Positions 32,787 to 43,607 of a stretch of DNA of 64,000 nt are shown here, in pieces. Numbering within the stretch: position 1 is the stretch's first letter; the number at the start of each line of letters is the position of its first letter. Location: positions 166,202-230,201 of the forward strand of contig MU859097.1 in NCBI GenBank assembly GCA_033297205.1. The letters are read 5' to 3'. The position numbers and the translations under genes are program-made. The notes under the pieces are model-generated. The model saw only the letters and a program-made list of their open reading frames with translations, was not told the origin of the DNA and searched no databases. The DNA is from Pseudoneurospora amorphoporcata. Taxonomy: Eukaryota > Ascomycota > Sordariomycetes > Sordariales > Sordariaceae.

Positions 32787-34073
32787 ATGAAGGCAAGTAT
32801 ACGTCGTACCGGTCGGACCGGGCACTGCTACCTTCCAAATACCAGGAGCGGTTGATCGTCGAAAGCAGTATTGACCCTTTCACAGTTTCTATCTCTTCCT
32901 GCGATAGATGTTGTGACGAGCGCTCTCAACTTCGACACACCAGACTGTCACATCACCGGCAGCTGCGATCTCTACACGACCAAGGCTGCGGGTTCCGACA
33001 AGCGCCTGTACAAGAACATCCAACAGTCTCTCCAAACCCAGCATGACAACCTCATCAAGTTTGGCAAGTCACTGTCACCACCTCAGCGCGAATCGATCGC
33101 CGAGACGGTCAACTTTGAGCGGTCTTCACCGTTCGGCTCGTTGAACGAAAAGGCGAACCGCAACACCTACGCATACCTAATAGCCACTCTCAACGCGTCG
33201 CATCCCGACTACGATTTCTCCAATGTCCTGCGACCCGACGATTTCAAGCGCGAGAAAGAGTTGAGGCGTGTCATGGCCCACATTGATAGTACCTTGCAAA
33301 GCGTGCGGCCCAACTCCTCCTACCTCGACGTCACAATACCTCGCATGGGCTCCTCGCCCGCCGCCGCCTCCAGCTTTGGCTCCTCAGGCCTCGCTATGTC
33401 GCCGGTCTGGGGCCCCGCCACATGGGCTTCCATCGACAAGGAAATGGACCTCAAGGACTGCTCCATCTTCTCATACCAACCCGTCGACGCCCCATTTGAC
33501 GAGGAAGAAGGCGCCATCTGGGCCCTCCACTACTTCTTCTTCAACAAAACTCTCAAGCGCGTCTGCTACCTCTACGTGCGCGGGATGCCGGTCATGTCCC
33601 ATAGTCCGAGAGTACCGGGTCACCACGCCATCATCTCAGCCAAAGGCGGGCTCGTGCGGCCCCGCCGCGCCCTCTACGGGATCGACGAGGAGCTCGACGA
33701 CGCCGGAGCCAACAAGCGTGCCAGGTACTGGCTCGGAGACCAGTTTGCCGAGCGCATCATGGCGGATGACGACGAGATGGAGGCGGATGATGGTCTAATA
33801 TGGAATCGCGATGCTGATGGCGATTTCAACCATAACTATCATGATGACGATTACGACTATGATGACGATGAGAGCCTGGGGGATTACGAAGAGGACGAAG
33901 ACCTCGAAGACGGCGCGGAAGCAGATGACACTGACGATGACACTAAGATTGGTGGTCGGAGTCAACAAACGCCTTCGGCCGCCAACAAGGGGGGGTCAAG
34001 TTGGCGTTCTCAGAATGTTCCGTACCGGGGGGTCAGTGAGGATATTGCGTCGAGGATGGAGATTGATGTCTAG
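32787..34073 (+). CDS. maf1: Maf1, repressor of RNA polymerase III (2 exons, 397 aa)
   Basis: Stress- and TOR-responsive repressor that binds Pol III and shuts down tRNA and 5S transcription. Exon 1 is just six bases, ATGAAG (32787-32792), followed by a 93-nt intron with a GC donor (AAG|GCAAGT) and CACAG acceptor; exon 2 is 32886-34073. The joined start is MKFLSLPAIDVVTSALNFDT, as in the Maf1 family. Signature blocks follow: the A box at the N-terminus, DYDFSNVLRPDDFKREKELR, then the B/C boxes WASIDKEMDLKDCSIFSYQP and EGAIWALHYFFFNKTLKRVCY. A Ser-rich linker sits near SSPAAASSFGSSG, where phosphorylation usually occurs. The C-terminus is very acidic (DDDDYDYDDDESLGDYEEDED) and ends SRMEIDV. 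No GT donor keeps the frame, so the GC donor is favoured. Confidence 0.93.
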
Positions 34074-34102
34074 ACCATGTCACTCCCAATCCGCTAGGTC
34101 CT

Positions 34103-34104
<2 letters not shown>

Positions 34105-34159
<55 letters not shown>
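34105..34159 (+). repeat. Poly-T tract, 55 bases
   Basis: An uninterrupted run of 55 Ts starting 32 bases after the MAF1 stop codon, so it lies in the 3' untranslated region or at the 3' end. A run that long is polymorphic and prone to sequencing error; its true length is uncertain. Confidence 0.9.
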
Positions 34160-34160
<1 letters not shown>

Positions 34161-35989
34161 GTTTCCCAAATATCTTACGACGCTGATGACAGTCAACAAG
34201 ACTGTCATGTTTTTCTTGTTGCTTTTTCGCAGCATTTTTTTGCTCCTTTAGTGTTTTGACGACAAAGCTCATTGCGCGCGGGCCTACGGGAGCGTGAGAG
34301 GCTCCTGAATTTTCGAAGATACCATGCATGGTGTTGGTTCGCGCTCGCATTTCTTGTTGTTTTCTCGGTGTTTTCATCATTCCTCTTACTTGTTTTGTTG
34401 CGTGTACATGGCTCGTTTTTCATTAGTATTGTCTTGTACTTGAATTTTGTCTCTTTTTAGCAACACCTGTGCTGTACCACCACTGCTTCAACGCATACAA
34501 TGGATGGGCATTTGCTGGCTGGCTAGCTTATACAACACAACACGGGAAACGATAGAATGGTTTCCTTCTATCTATGGATGGATTTTGGGTTATAAGACAT
34601 GGGTGGAAGGCATGTTGATTGACTCAAATTTCCACGTCATGAAAGTTGACCAGTAATGCATTTGGAGAGCGAGAGTCCACGACGGCGTATTTGTGATGCT
34701 CTTTGGGGATTTTATTAAGGGAATTTGAGACATGGCTACGTTTTTTCTTTCTTTAATGCTACAGAGATCTGCGCACGGAGTGTTTCACAACTCTACTCTA
34801 CTACTGAGAGCAAACAACCGGGGTTTTCACAAAGGATGCCTTCTGTGTGAACGGAACGAAATTAGGGTTCAACACAAACAAATAATCTGTATGCTGGCTA
34901 CTGATTTGGAGGTGTTCGTTCGCCTTTCAGATTGCTACAGACGGGGAGGAGCATCTACGAGAATGGATAAGGACAAGCCTGCCTAATAAAGGGAAAGGTC
35001 CTTGACACTCCATGGCAGCACACGACGGAATGACTACTCTCTACTGTATTAGGTTTAGTTGTTAAGTTATCCACAAATTGGAATACTGTAAAAGTATCCT
35101 CAATACCAAGCAACGGAAACACGAAGCATGGAAAAGCTTCTCTGGTAAATGTTTCGAACTGGTTGTGGTGAAACACATGGAGACATGGAAAAAAAGGGGT
35201 TTGTTGGCCGAACGATAGTGGTGAAGGCTGTGACGCCTGTGAGGTACGTACCCGTTGTGTACCCCACTATATCGCAGTGCCACTGAAGAAACAGCCCTTG
35301 TCCCAGGCAGAGACCTGAGAGGACCGATGACGACGGTGTTCTCCATCGGACTCGTACCGGTATTCCGGCAGCAACTTTCCGTCCTTTCCCAACCACACAC
35401 AACAGACCACAGACCCGACTCCATTGCTCAGCTCCCTAAAGAACGAGGTCGGGACCTGCGTGGGACTATATCCACCGGACCACCAGAAGTGTGTCCCAAT
35501 CAGGTCATCTCGATCGCTATCGGCTGTGAAGAAGTCCCCGAGATCGTTGGGATGAATTTGTCTGATCTTGTTCAGTTGAATGAATTAAAACTTGCCCATC
35601 GACCATCGTCACAACAACTTATAGCAAGCACTTGACAAACTTGGATGCTGGTGTCTTCCCCTTCGTCAAACAGGAAGTGCCGTGTACCTGGTAGGTGGAG
35701 CATCATCCATCACATCCAACTCACCGCTTCCCGGTCAAAACCCACATCCTGCCCGACCTGCCCGAAGGGTCCTCTCTCCGCTCCGTTACGGTACGGATCC
35801 ATACCATACACCGAGTCATCGGTACCCGTACCGACTACCGACCGTACCCCCGCCTTTACAGCCTCCGCCGCCGCTCGCCCGCGCTTGGGCCCATATCCCC
35901 GCCCCGAAGGGCATACCGATCGATATCCACACTTTCAATAGCTCCGTTCCGAGACCGGTAACTTGACGGTACCTAGGTCGCCGGCAACT
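34160..35989. other. Spacer and CCZ1 promoter
   Basis: 1.8 kb without a recognisable gene. Plus-strand frames near 35255-35966 overlap one another in all three frames and have no family match; they are probably leader sequence of CCZ1. Confidence 0.4.
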
Positions 35990-36422
35990 ATGGCGTCAGC
36001 CACATCCACGGGGCCGTCCGGACCAAAAAACAGTATTGTCCCCGCCCAGCTCGGCTTCCTAGCCATCTACAATCCCAGTCTTGGCACAACCGATGAGACA
36101 CTCGAAGACCAGATCATCTACTACGCCTCGGTCACGACACTGAAGGACCAGCAGCGCAAAAGACATCGGTCGGACCGATCATCACACCGTCGTCATGCGC
36201 CAACAAATTCGGTCTCTGGAGGAGTTTCTGGTGTAGAAGCTGTCTCGCAAGAGGAGAAGAATGAGCGTCTTAGACAGATAGGACTGGCCCAGGGCATGGT
36301 CGAGTTCGGCAAGAGTTTTTCGGGCGGGAAGGCGGTTAACACGATTGATACGGAGAAGAGCAGGGTGGTGCTTCATGAGTTGGAGCCGGGGTGGTGGATT
36401 TTGGCTGTAAGTTGTTTCCCCT

Positions 36423-36454
<32 letters not shown>

Positions 36455-39400
36455 CTCTCATCATCATCAACATCATCTGTAATCGGATAGACTGACTAAC
36501 CTCCGAAATGAACAGTCCATAGACCTCACTCGCCTTCCCCTCCCCAACCAGTCCTCGGGAAGCACCAACCCCCCCGCCTCCCCTACCCAGTCCCCCATCC
36601 CCGGCAGCCCTCGCAAAGGAGGAGCCGGCGCATCATCGACAACAACAACAACAACTGAAGAAGACCAAAAAGCTGAATACTCCTCCCGCGAACTCAAGCC
36701 CGCCGCTCTCCTGCTGCGCGACCTCCTCCGCGCCCACGCCTGCTTCCTCCTCCACCACGACAGTTCCCTCTCGTCCTTGTTCGTGCGCGCCCAGCGCCCC
36801 AAATTCGTCAGCTTTCTCAGCCGCTACTGGGATTTGTTTCTGTCCACCTGGAACGTGTTGCTGCACGGTAACCCGGCTTGTAACATCTATGGCGGGATTA
36901 AGATTGCTGCCAGCGGGGAACTTGGCGTGGGCGTGGGAGAAGAGGATCGTGGCTCAGGAGAGAGGGAGGTGCTAGAGGGGATGGTGGACAGGGTCGAGGG
37001 ATTGGTAGATCTGGTGGTGGGCAGGTTTGGAGAACCGGGAGAAGAAGGCAAAGAGCCGACGGAGTGGCTCGGTACCGGAGCGGAACCGGGCGCAGACGAC
37101 GGTGCAATTTTCTTGGGTACCGGCGCACTGTCGAGGCAGTCGTTGAGGTCGGTGGCGTGGTGGATGGAGGATATGTATACGTGGGGAGAGAACGCGTATG
37201 GGGTTATTGAGAGCCCGATGGCGACGAGAGTACCGCCCAGGAGGCAGCATAGACAAAGGGACCGCAAGGTGAAGATTGCCACTATTGGGGAGGTCATGTC
37301 GCCGGGGTTGAAGGTGTCGGACTTGAAGCTGCCGCCGCCGAAACCAAAGGCAACACCGCCGTCGGAGCCGGAGCAGAGCAAGACAACTTTGGATTCGGAT
37401 GGCAGACCGTCCGGACCGCCAAGGCCGGTTACTTCGTTGCATCCTCCGACTAAGGGTACGGGAACACCGGCTAGCCCAATGACGGACGACCAGGGAGGCG
37501 TGGGCCATCTGTTTAGTTACCTGAAAATGGGCTATGGAACCCATTGGAGTTTGGGAATGGGTGGTAGCTCTCAGCCCGCAGAAAAGCAGAAGGAGAGGGT
37601 CGAGGATCAGAAACCGAAGAAGCCGCCCAAGGACTCCCAGTTCTTGATCGGTCTTATGGGCGACTTGGACGGTACGCCGGCCACTAGTCCTGACGGCGAG
37701 CCCATCGATTCCTTTGAGCTGGAAGATTCCAACTCCCGTCTGCTCTTGCGCACTCTGACGGTCGAAATCGAAAGCGAAGGCGAGAACCGTCGCGCTTCAC
37801 AGTTCCAAAAAGACTTCGGCAGCCATGACACCGTGCTAGCTGAGTCTGAGCCTCAAGGCACGAGCACCGGCACAGTGACCGTCACCGACGATGATGGCCA
37901 TCGCCGCGTCACGACTGTTACTACAGCCAACAGTCCCACGCCAACTCTCAGGGCTGGTTCGGCAGCTTCTCGTTCCGTGAACCAAACCGGCTCAGGAAAC
38001 GGGTCGTCCCTGGGTAGCAAAGGAAGCGCCGGTACTACGGGTATCACCTCCGCGGCCACCAGCTTCGACTCGCAAGACCGCAACAAGACTAAGAAGCTGC
38101 GCGTGGTCGTCTACGTCATGCGCCCCTTCATTTTCGTCTTCCTCTTCCAGCTGCGAACCGACTCGCTCGCCTGGGAAGGCTTCTACAGGAATTTGCACCA
38201 GCAGATGGCTCCTCTGCGAAAGTCGCTGTTGCGGGCAACTGCTTACAGGCCTGAGCGTCCCTTGGACCCAGTAGCGGGAGGAAGTGGGCAGATCTATGAT
38301 TTAGTCTGGGACCCGAAGGAGTTGACCGTTCACTCAACGATTCTTAACATCCCTGAACCTCCCGTTCCTGTGGCTGCTGGTGTCGTTGGTGGTGGTGGTG
38401 GTCCAGATACGGTACCGGCTAAGGCGGCTAAGGCACCCTGGAGCCGTATCGAAGCACTGAACACACATAATCAGATTCTCAACATGTTCGTCAACACCCG
38501 CGATGATAACCTCACGGGGTATGAGAGGACTTGCAAGACGAGTAGAGGGTGGTGGATCGTTTGGAATCGCATTCTTGAACGGACTGCTGCTGCTGAATCT
38601 CATGGACAACACCAGCATATTTTATCTGCCTCTTCGTCAGGTTCTGGCACGAGGACTGCTTCGCCTGTGGCATCGGGGTCACCTACAGTCGCCAACAAGA
38701 GCAACAACACAGACGAGATGTTCTTCGCCAACGTCAATAAACCTCGACGCGAAAGAAGAGCGAGCGATCAAACTCTTCGGAGGAGACGAAGGACGTCTGT
38801 TTCTTCTGGTTCGCCTTCGCCTAATACGGATACTTCTTCTGCTGATCCTCCTTCTGATGCCGCCACTGACCCTTTGGGCTCCAACGCCACTGCTGCATCC
38901 GCATCCGACTCTTCCCTCTCCAGCATTCCCACAGACCAATCACAACACGAGTTACCAGGTGACGACGCCGACAACGAAGGACAAGGCGAAGATGAAGAAG
39001 AATACGATCACTACGAACACACATCAAGTGAAACCGCCGTGCCTGCTCCTATCCATCCTTCCGCTAGCGCTATTAGCAACACGTCATCTTCGCGGAGAAG
39101 GGGGGATGATATGGTTGAGGTGTCCAAAGAAATATTTTTGATTAGGAAGGCTACCGCTGGGGAAAGTGAGACTGGATTGTCGGTTGGTGTTGGTGAAAGA
39201 CATCATGGGGGACATCTCGGGCATACGAGGGGGTTTAGTAGCGTTGGGAGCATAGTTAATGTTGTTTCTGGTGGTAATACTGGTGGTGAGAAGCCTGAGG
39301 GGAGTGGTGCTGGCGGTTCTGCTGCTGGTGCTAGTGTTGCTGGTGGTGGTGGTGGTAATGAAGCTGGTGCTGGAGAAGGATGGGCGGATGGAGCGACAAA

Positions 39401-39467
39401 GTTGGCTCAGGGGATTGGTGTGGATACTAGGAGGTATATTGAGGGATTGTTGACCTTGAATAGGTGA
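35990..39467 (+). CDS. ccz1: Vacuolar fusion protein Ccz1 homologue (2 exons, about 1122 aa)
   Basis: Subunit of the Mon1-Ccz1 guanine-nucleotide exchange factor that activates Rab7/Ypt7 on late endosomes, vacuoles and autophagosomes. Exons 35990-36406 and 36516-39467; the 109-nt intron (GTAAGT donor, CTGACTAAC branch, AACAG acceptor) contains a 30-base T-run. The N-terminal longin-type domain shows VPAQLGFLAIYNPSLGTTDETLEDQIIYYAS and LEPGWWILA. Continuation: LTRLPLP and SSLFVRAQRPKFVSFLSRYWDLFLSTWN. A later module reads VYVMRPFIFVFLFQLRTDSLAWEGFYRNLH, and the end YIEGLLTLNR fits the family. Large Ser/Thr/Gly/Pro-rich inserts (about residues 330-580 and 770-1100) make it much longer than yeast Ccz1 (704), as in other filamentous fungi. 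Confidence 0.88.
36425..36454 (+). repeat. Poly-T tract, 30 bases, inside the CCZ1 intron
   Basis: Thirty Ts between the donor and the CTGACTAAC branch site of the CCZ1 intron. It lies upstream of the branch point, so it is not the usual polypyrimidine tract. Confidence 0.9.
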
Positions 39468-39954
39468 GGTGGTGGTGTGTTTGTTAGACGGAAGGCTGTT
39501 AGAGGAGAGGAAGTCGGCCTGAGAGGAGATACCCACGTGGATGGTAAAGTGAGAATAGTTGTGCAAATGGTGAAGACATGGTAAGCCAGGAGACGAGGAG
39601 AGAAGACCGGCTGGGAAGGGGAACATATGGTGGTTAGAATGACAAGAGAGCCAAGGTAAGGCACAAGGGACGAACAATCACTGCAATACAAGGGTTTGGG
39701 GTTTTACACAATGGTAATGAAAATCGATGTATTTTTTTCAAGTCCAACCCGGCGCCAACGAGCTTGGCTCCCAGGTGACTTGTGCTTACTGTTTCCGCTT
39801 TACCAACAAAGGTTCAGCAAGTGTAATCAACCTCATCATCAGGAGGAACGGAACGTACAAGACCAGCCAGGTTCCATGCTCAACCAACCTCACTCACCTA
39901 CGTACTTTATCTTTATCAATCCAAACTTTGGTAACGCCCTACCCACCTTATTTA

Positions 39955-39975
39955 GAGTGAGTGAGTGAGTGAGTG
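39955..39975. repeat. GAGT tetranucleotide microsatellite
   Basis: About five GAGT units in tandem. A similar tract occurs at 56146-56169. Confidence 0.85.
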
Positions 39976-40020
39976 CATCTCGTCCAAGATTCCGTTTGTC
40001 CACACCACCACTACTGACCA

Positions 40021-40025
40021 TTTTT

Positions 40026-40057
<32 letters not shown>

Positions 40058-40060
40058 TTT
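40021..40060 (+). repeat. Poly-T tract, 40 bases with a single C
   Basis: Seventeen Ts, one C, then twenty-two Ts, in the ccz1-PP2C spacer. It is the third long T-run on the same strand within 6 kb. Confidence 0.9.
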
Positions 40061-41245
40061 CGCCAGCTTAGTTCAGCTCCGTTTGGGTCTCTAGGTCTCT
40101 AGAAAAGCGAACAGATTACAAGCAGGTTAGGCACCAAGAGCCCTTTCAGGAGTTCACATCAAGCATGGCACTGAGTGATGATCTTGGTGTGTCGCATCGG
40201 GTTACGTGGGTTTGGGGCACGGCTGGCTGGCTAACTGACTAACTGACAGACGGCGGGGGCGGCGGCCTTAGATGATGAAGACAAGATGATGACACCGGAC
40301 GGCGGGTCGAAAACCTAGGCAAAATGGAAGCATCCAGTTGACTAGGTAGTTGAGGTAGTGTCGAGTCAGTTCAAAGTGACAAGGAAATGATGTATAAGTG
40401 AAGTAAAGTAAAGCGACTGTAGAGTCAACAGCCCTTCTCTTCGCCTTGTCCGTTTTCCTGTTGAGCATACTTCACCTTCATATATCTCCTCTTAGTCCTC
40501 TTCTCACTCCTACTTCAAAATTGAACCGATAGTCGGGATAACCAAGATCAGATGGAGTGTATAATAACTATAATCATCTTCAGTTCTTCTGGCTCTTCAG
40601 TTGGGAAAGCCTGGTTTGGATAGCAATATCCATTACCCATACAAGCGTACAGTACCTGTCAACGCCCATGGCATTACATGTCATGACCTGCTTCACTCCG
40701 CGTAGACTGGCGCGGACGATACAGCCAATACAGACAATACACAGGATACAAAGAATCCATAGGTTCCAGACAGAGAAGAGAGGTACCGTAATCGTCATGT
40801 AAAAAAGAACCATCATCTTCATCTTTGCTTAACGTGGCGTGACTGTGACATTGACTTGACTTGCTTGAGTTTGGTATCTCCATCATCCCCTTTGTGAAGC
40901 AACAACAACAACAACCAACCGACCGACCGGCCCGTCCTTCTCTTCACCCCGTCTTAGCCCCATAGCCCATTCGCTTCACCAGGCTTCGTGCGCAAAAACC
41001 CATACTTCCAAAAACAATATACTACTAACTTTCGTTCATGAGAATCTCTTTGACAACAAAACTTCATCATAACACGTTCGTTTCTTGTCCCGTCCCGTGC
41101 AGCGCAGTGAAGAACTCGCGCCTGCCTGCTATATCAAACTCATCATCGAGGATGCCATCAATCAACAGGGAAAACATCCCAGAGGGGTCGTCACTTTCGG
41201 CTGCTTGGTTTCCCCTTCACTGCTGCTACTCGCCGCTGGGTCCAA

Positions 41246-43607
41246 CTAGGCCTTAGCCGGCGAGCTTCCCTCCTTCTTGGCGTTTTGTTGTGTGCTGTTA
41301 TCCGCCGCCGCCGCGGCAACGGCAGCCTGCCCCTTCTGGTCCTGGTCGGCAGCCGACGTCTGGGCGGCCTTATCGTTCGCTGTTATGCTTGAGGGGGACT
41401 TGGAGACCTGGCTGGCAAGATCCTTGTCCTCCTCCGCGTTGTCAAACATCTCGGTATCGTCGGCGTCGGTCAGGACCTCGGTTCCGTCGCCAAGGAAGAT
41501 GATGCGACCCTTATAGCCGCCCATGCCGAAGGGCTTGCCCTTGTTTCCGTTGTCCTCGAGATCATACCCGCTGTCACTATCATCAAAGTTGTGATGCACA
41601 CCGGGACCGCGGAACTCAGCTATAATGCGCGGAACAAACAGACATGGTATTAGTGTCAAGCTCATAAGGATAGTAGAGAAGTAGAGCGTATGTGCCAACG
41701 AAAACGAGCTGGGTTATATGAAGTACACGTGTGGTTTAAGAGGGATATATAGGGAAATACGGGGAAGTTATGACATGGTGAAGTTTGTGTTATGATGAGA
41801 TCGGTCAGGGGGATGGTGTTTCCCTACCATATTCGGGAGGAGCGCAAGGGCCGTCACCGTTGGCAACGCGCTTGGCAATCTCCTCATACCACTCCTCCTT
41901 AGTCCGTCCCCTGAGGAAACCAACAACGATCATGGTCATGTTGTCACAACCAACGCCACCCGTCTCCGAGTTGGAGGCCAAGCAGTTGTCCATCATGTTT
42001 TCACAGATCTTGTCCAAATCCTGCTTGGCGGCAATGCCTCGCCTGACGAACTCGACAACCGCTTGGGAAGACTGGCAATCCCAGATACCTGCAGGGAAAA
42101 CGTCTGTTAGCTAAACGGGCGGCTGTACACAGAATTTGGCCTTCTCTTACCGTCGCAAGCAAGTACGAGGAACTCGTCATCCTCAGAAAAGTCGTGGACC
42201 ATAACGTCGGGGTATGCGGTAACGATCTGCTGCTCGGGCGCCAGCTCGGCGCTCTTCTTGAACTCAAAATCGCCAATAGCCCTCGACAGAGCCAAGTTTC
42301 CGTTCACGCGACCAAAGTCGACGAAACCGCCAGCGGCAGTAATACGAGCCTTCTCGCCTAGAGGACCACAAACAAACGCCGGTTAGCACGGGGCCTTGTC
42401 ATCCCAAAACCTGGTAAGCGCGCGCAACTGCATACCTTCATTCTGAGGCTTGTGGTCGAAAGACAAAGGTTTCGCGCGGCCCTTTACGCCCAGTACGGAT
42501 CTCGAATCGCCAGCGTTGGCCTAGAGTAGACAAAATAGGGTTAGGAAGAGCGGCTCGCCAGCGGGGTGTTTGTTTTCTTCCGAGTACAACTCACCACATA
42601 GATTTTATCATCGCTGATAAGTCCGACGCATGCGGTGCACCCAGATACTTCCTCCTCGTACTTGGGATCTGCATTTTAAGGGGGGCGAATATTAGTTTCC
42701 TCGTTTTTTTTTCCCTCGCTTCGCACCGTATGCAGCACGCAGCACACAGCCCACAACTGCCAAGAAAAGGTTTTTCAATATCGTACCGTTCAAAATTGCC
42801 CGGTCAGTCGCCAAAAAGCCGTCCTTGAGAGCCTGCTCGTAGTTGCCGGTTTTAAATGTGTCCTGCTTCGCAATGATGTCGTGGATGTTGGCGCCCGCGA
42901 ATAATGCCACCTTGTCGCCGCCGTGGCCGTCAAAGACGCCGAAGAAGGAGAGCTTTTGGCTGTGATCTTTGGCCTCCTTGGGGTTGTTGGCTAGTAGGTC
43001 GAGGACTGTCGTGTGCGCGTCCTCCATGCTGATGCGCCAGCCCTGCATGGCCGACACGCCGTAGATGAGGCGTTCATCGCCGCCAGTTGCCGACGTCTAT
43101 AGTTCAGAGAAACACAATCAATCGAGTTAGCCACCTGGTTCTTGTAGGGAAGTCCGCTTGTGCTTCACGTGGTGATTCCGTCCGGCTGGGTCAGCCCAGC
43201 GCGCGGGGCAAAGGCGGGGTGGCGGCGTAGATAGGATTCAGGGCAGCCGAGCCGATGGCGGCCAGCGGCGCGCGAAGGAGCCAACATGGGTGCGTGAGGA
43301 GGGGGAAGAGGGCAGGACAAGGCCACGGCGTCTTTTCGTGAGGGTCCGACGGTTGGGCGGTCCGAAGGCAGGCGGCAATGAGCAGGACAAACAGGGAGAC
43401 AGCTCGGTAGCGCGATTGCGATGTGGTAGAAAGCGGTTCGACGTGTGTTTGTGCTTTCTTGCAGCGGGGAGGAAAGGTGACGGAGGCAGTACTCAAGAGT
43501 ATGTAGACCAGGCGCGCGGGGACGGACGGCATTCACACGATGAACGAGTGGTCAGGATGATTGCCACGCACCTTTTCGACGACGGGCTCAGAAAGCGTCT
43601 GGCCCAT
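41246..43607 (-). CDS. PP2C-type protein phosphatase (Ptc2/Ptc3-like, 7 exons), frame broken in exon 4
   Basis: Mn/Mg-dependent Ser/Thr phosphatase of the stress and checkpoint class. Exons: 43572-43607, 42787-43096, 42595-42668, 42436-42521, 42151-42357, 41828-42088, 41246-41619. It starts MGQTLSEPVVEKTSATGGDE and shows the PP2C motifs RISMEDAH, FFGVFDGHGG, ANAGDSRSVLG, LSRAIGDFEF, FLVLACDGIWD and GCDNMTMIVVGFLRG; the C-terminal tail is acidic then Ala/Gln-rich. The first intron is long (475 nt). Exon 4 carries one base too many: after GDSRSVLGVK a run of four Gs stands where the family sequence GRAKPLSFDHKP needs three, and the shifted frame meets a stop at the end of the exon. All other junctions are in phase. 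So this is a fresh frameshift or a sequence error. Without the shift the product would be about 448 aa. Confidence 0.85.

Larger units (their letters stand above)
39468..41245. other. Convergent spacer between ccz1 and the PP2C gene
   Basis: Contains a GAGT microsatellite (39955-39975) and a broken poly-T tract (40021-40060). No coding frame with a family match. Both genes end toward this interval. Confidence 0.5.

Noticed and set aside
35255..35966. Several overlapping plus-strand frames upstream of ccz1
   Set aside because: Frames overlap in all three phases with low-complexity content; most likely leader sequence.
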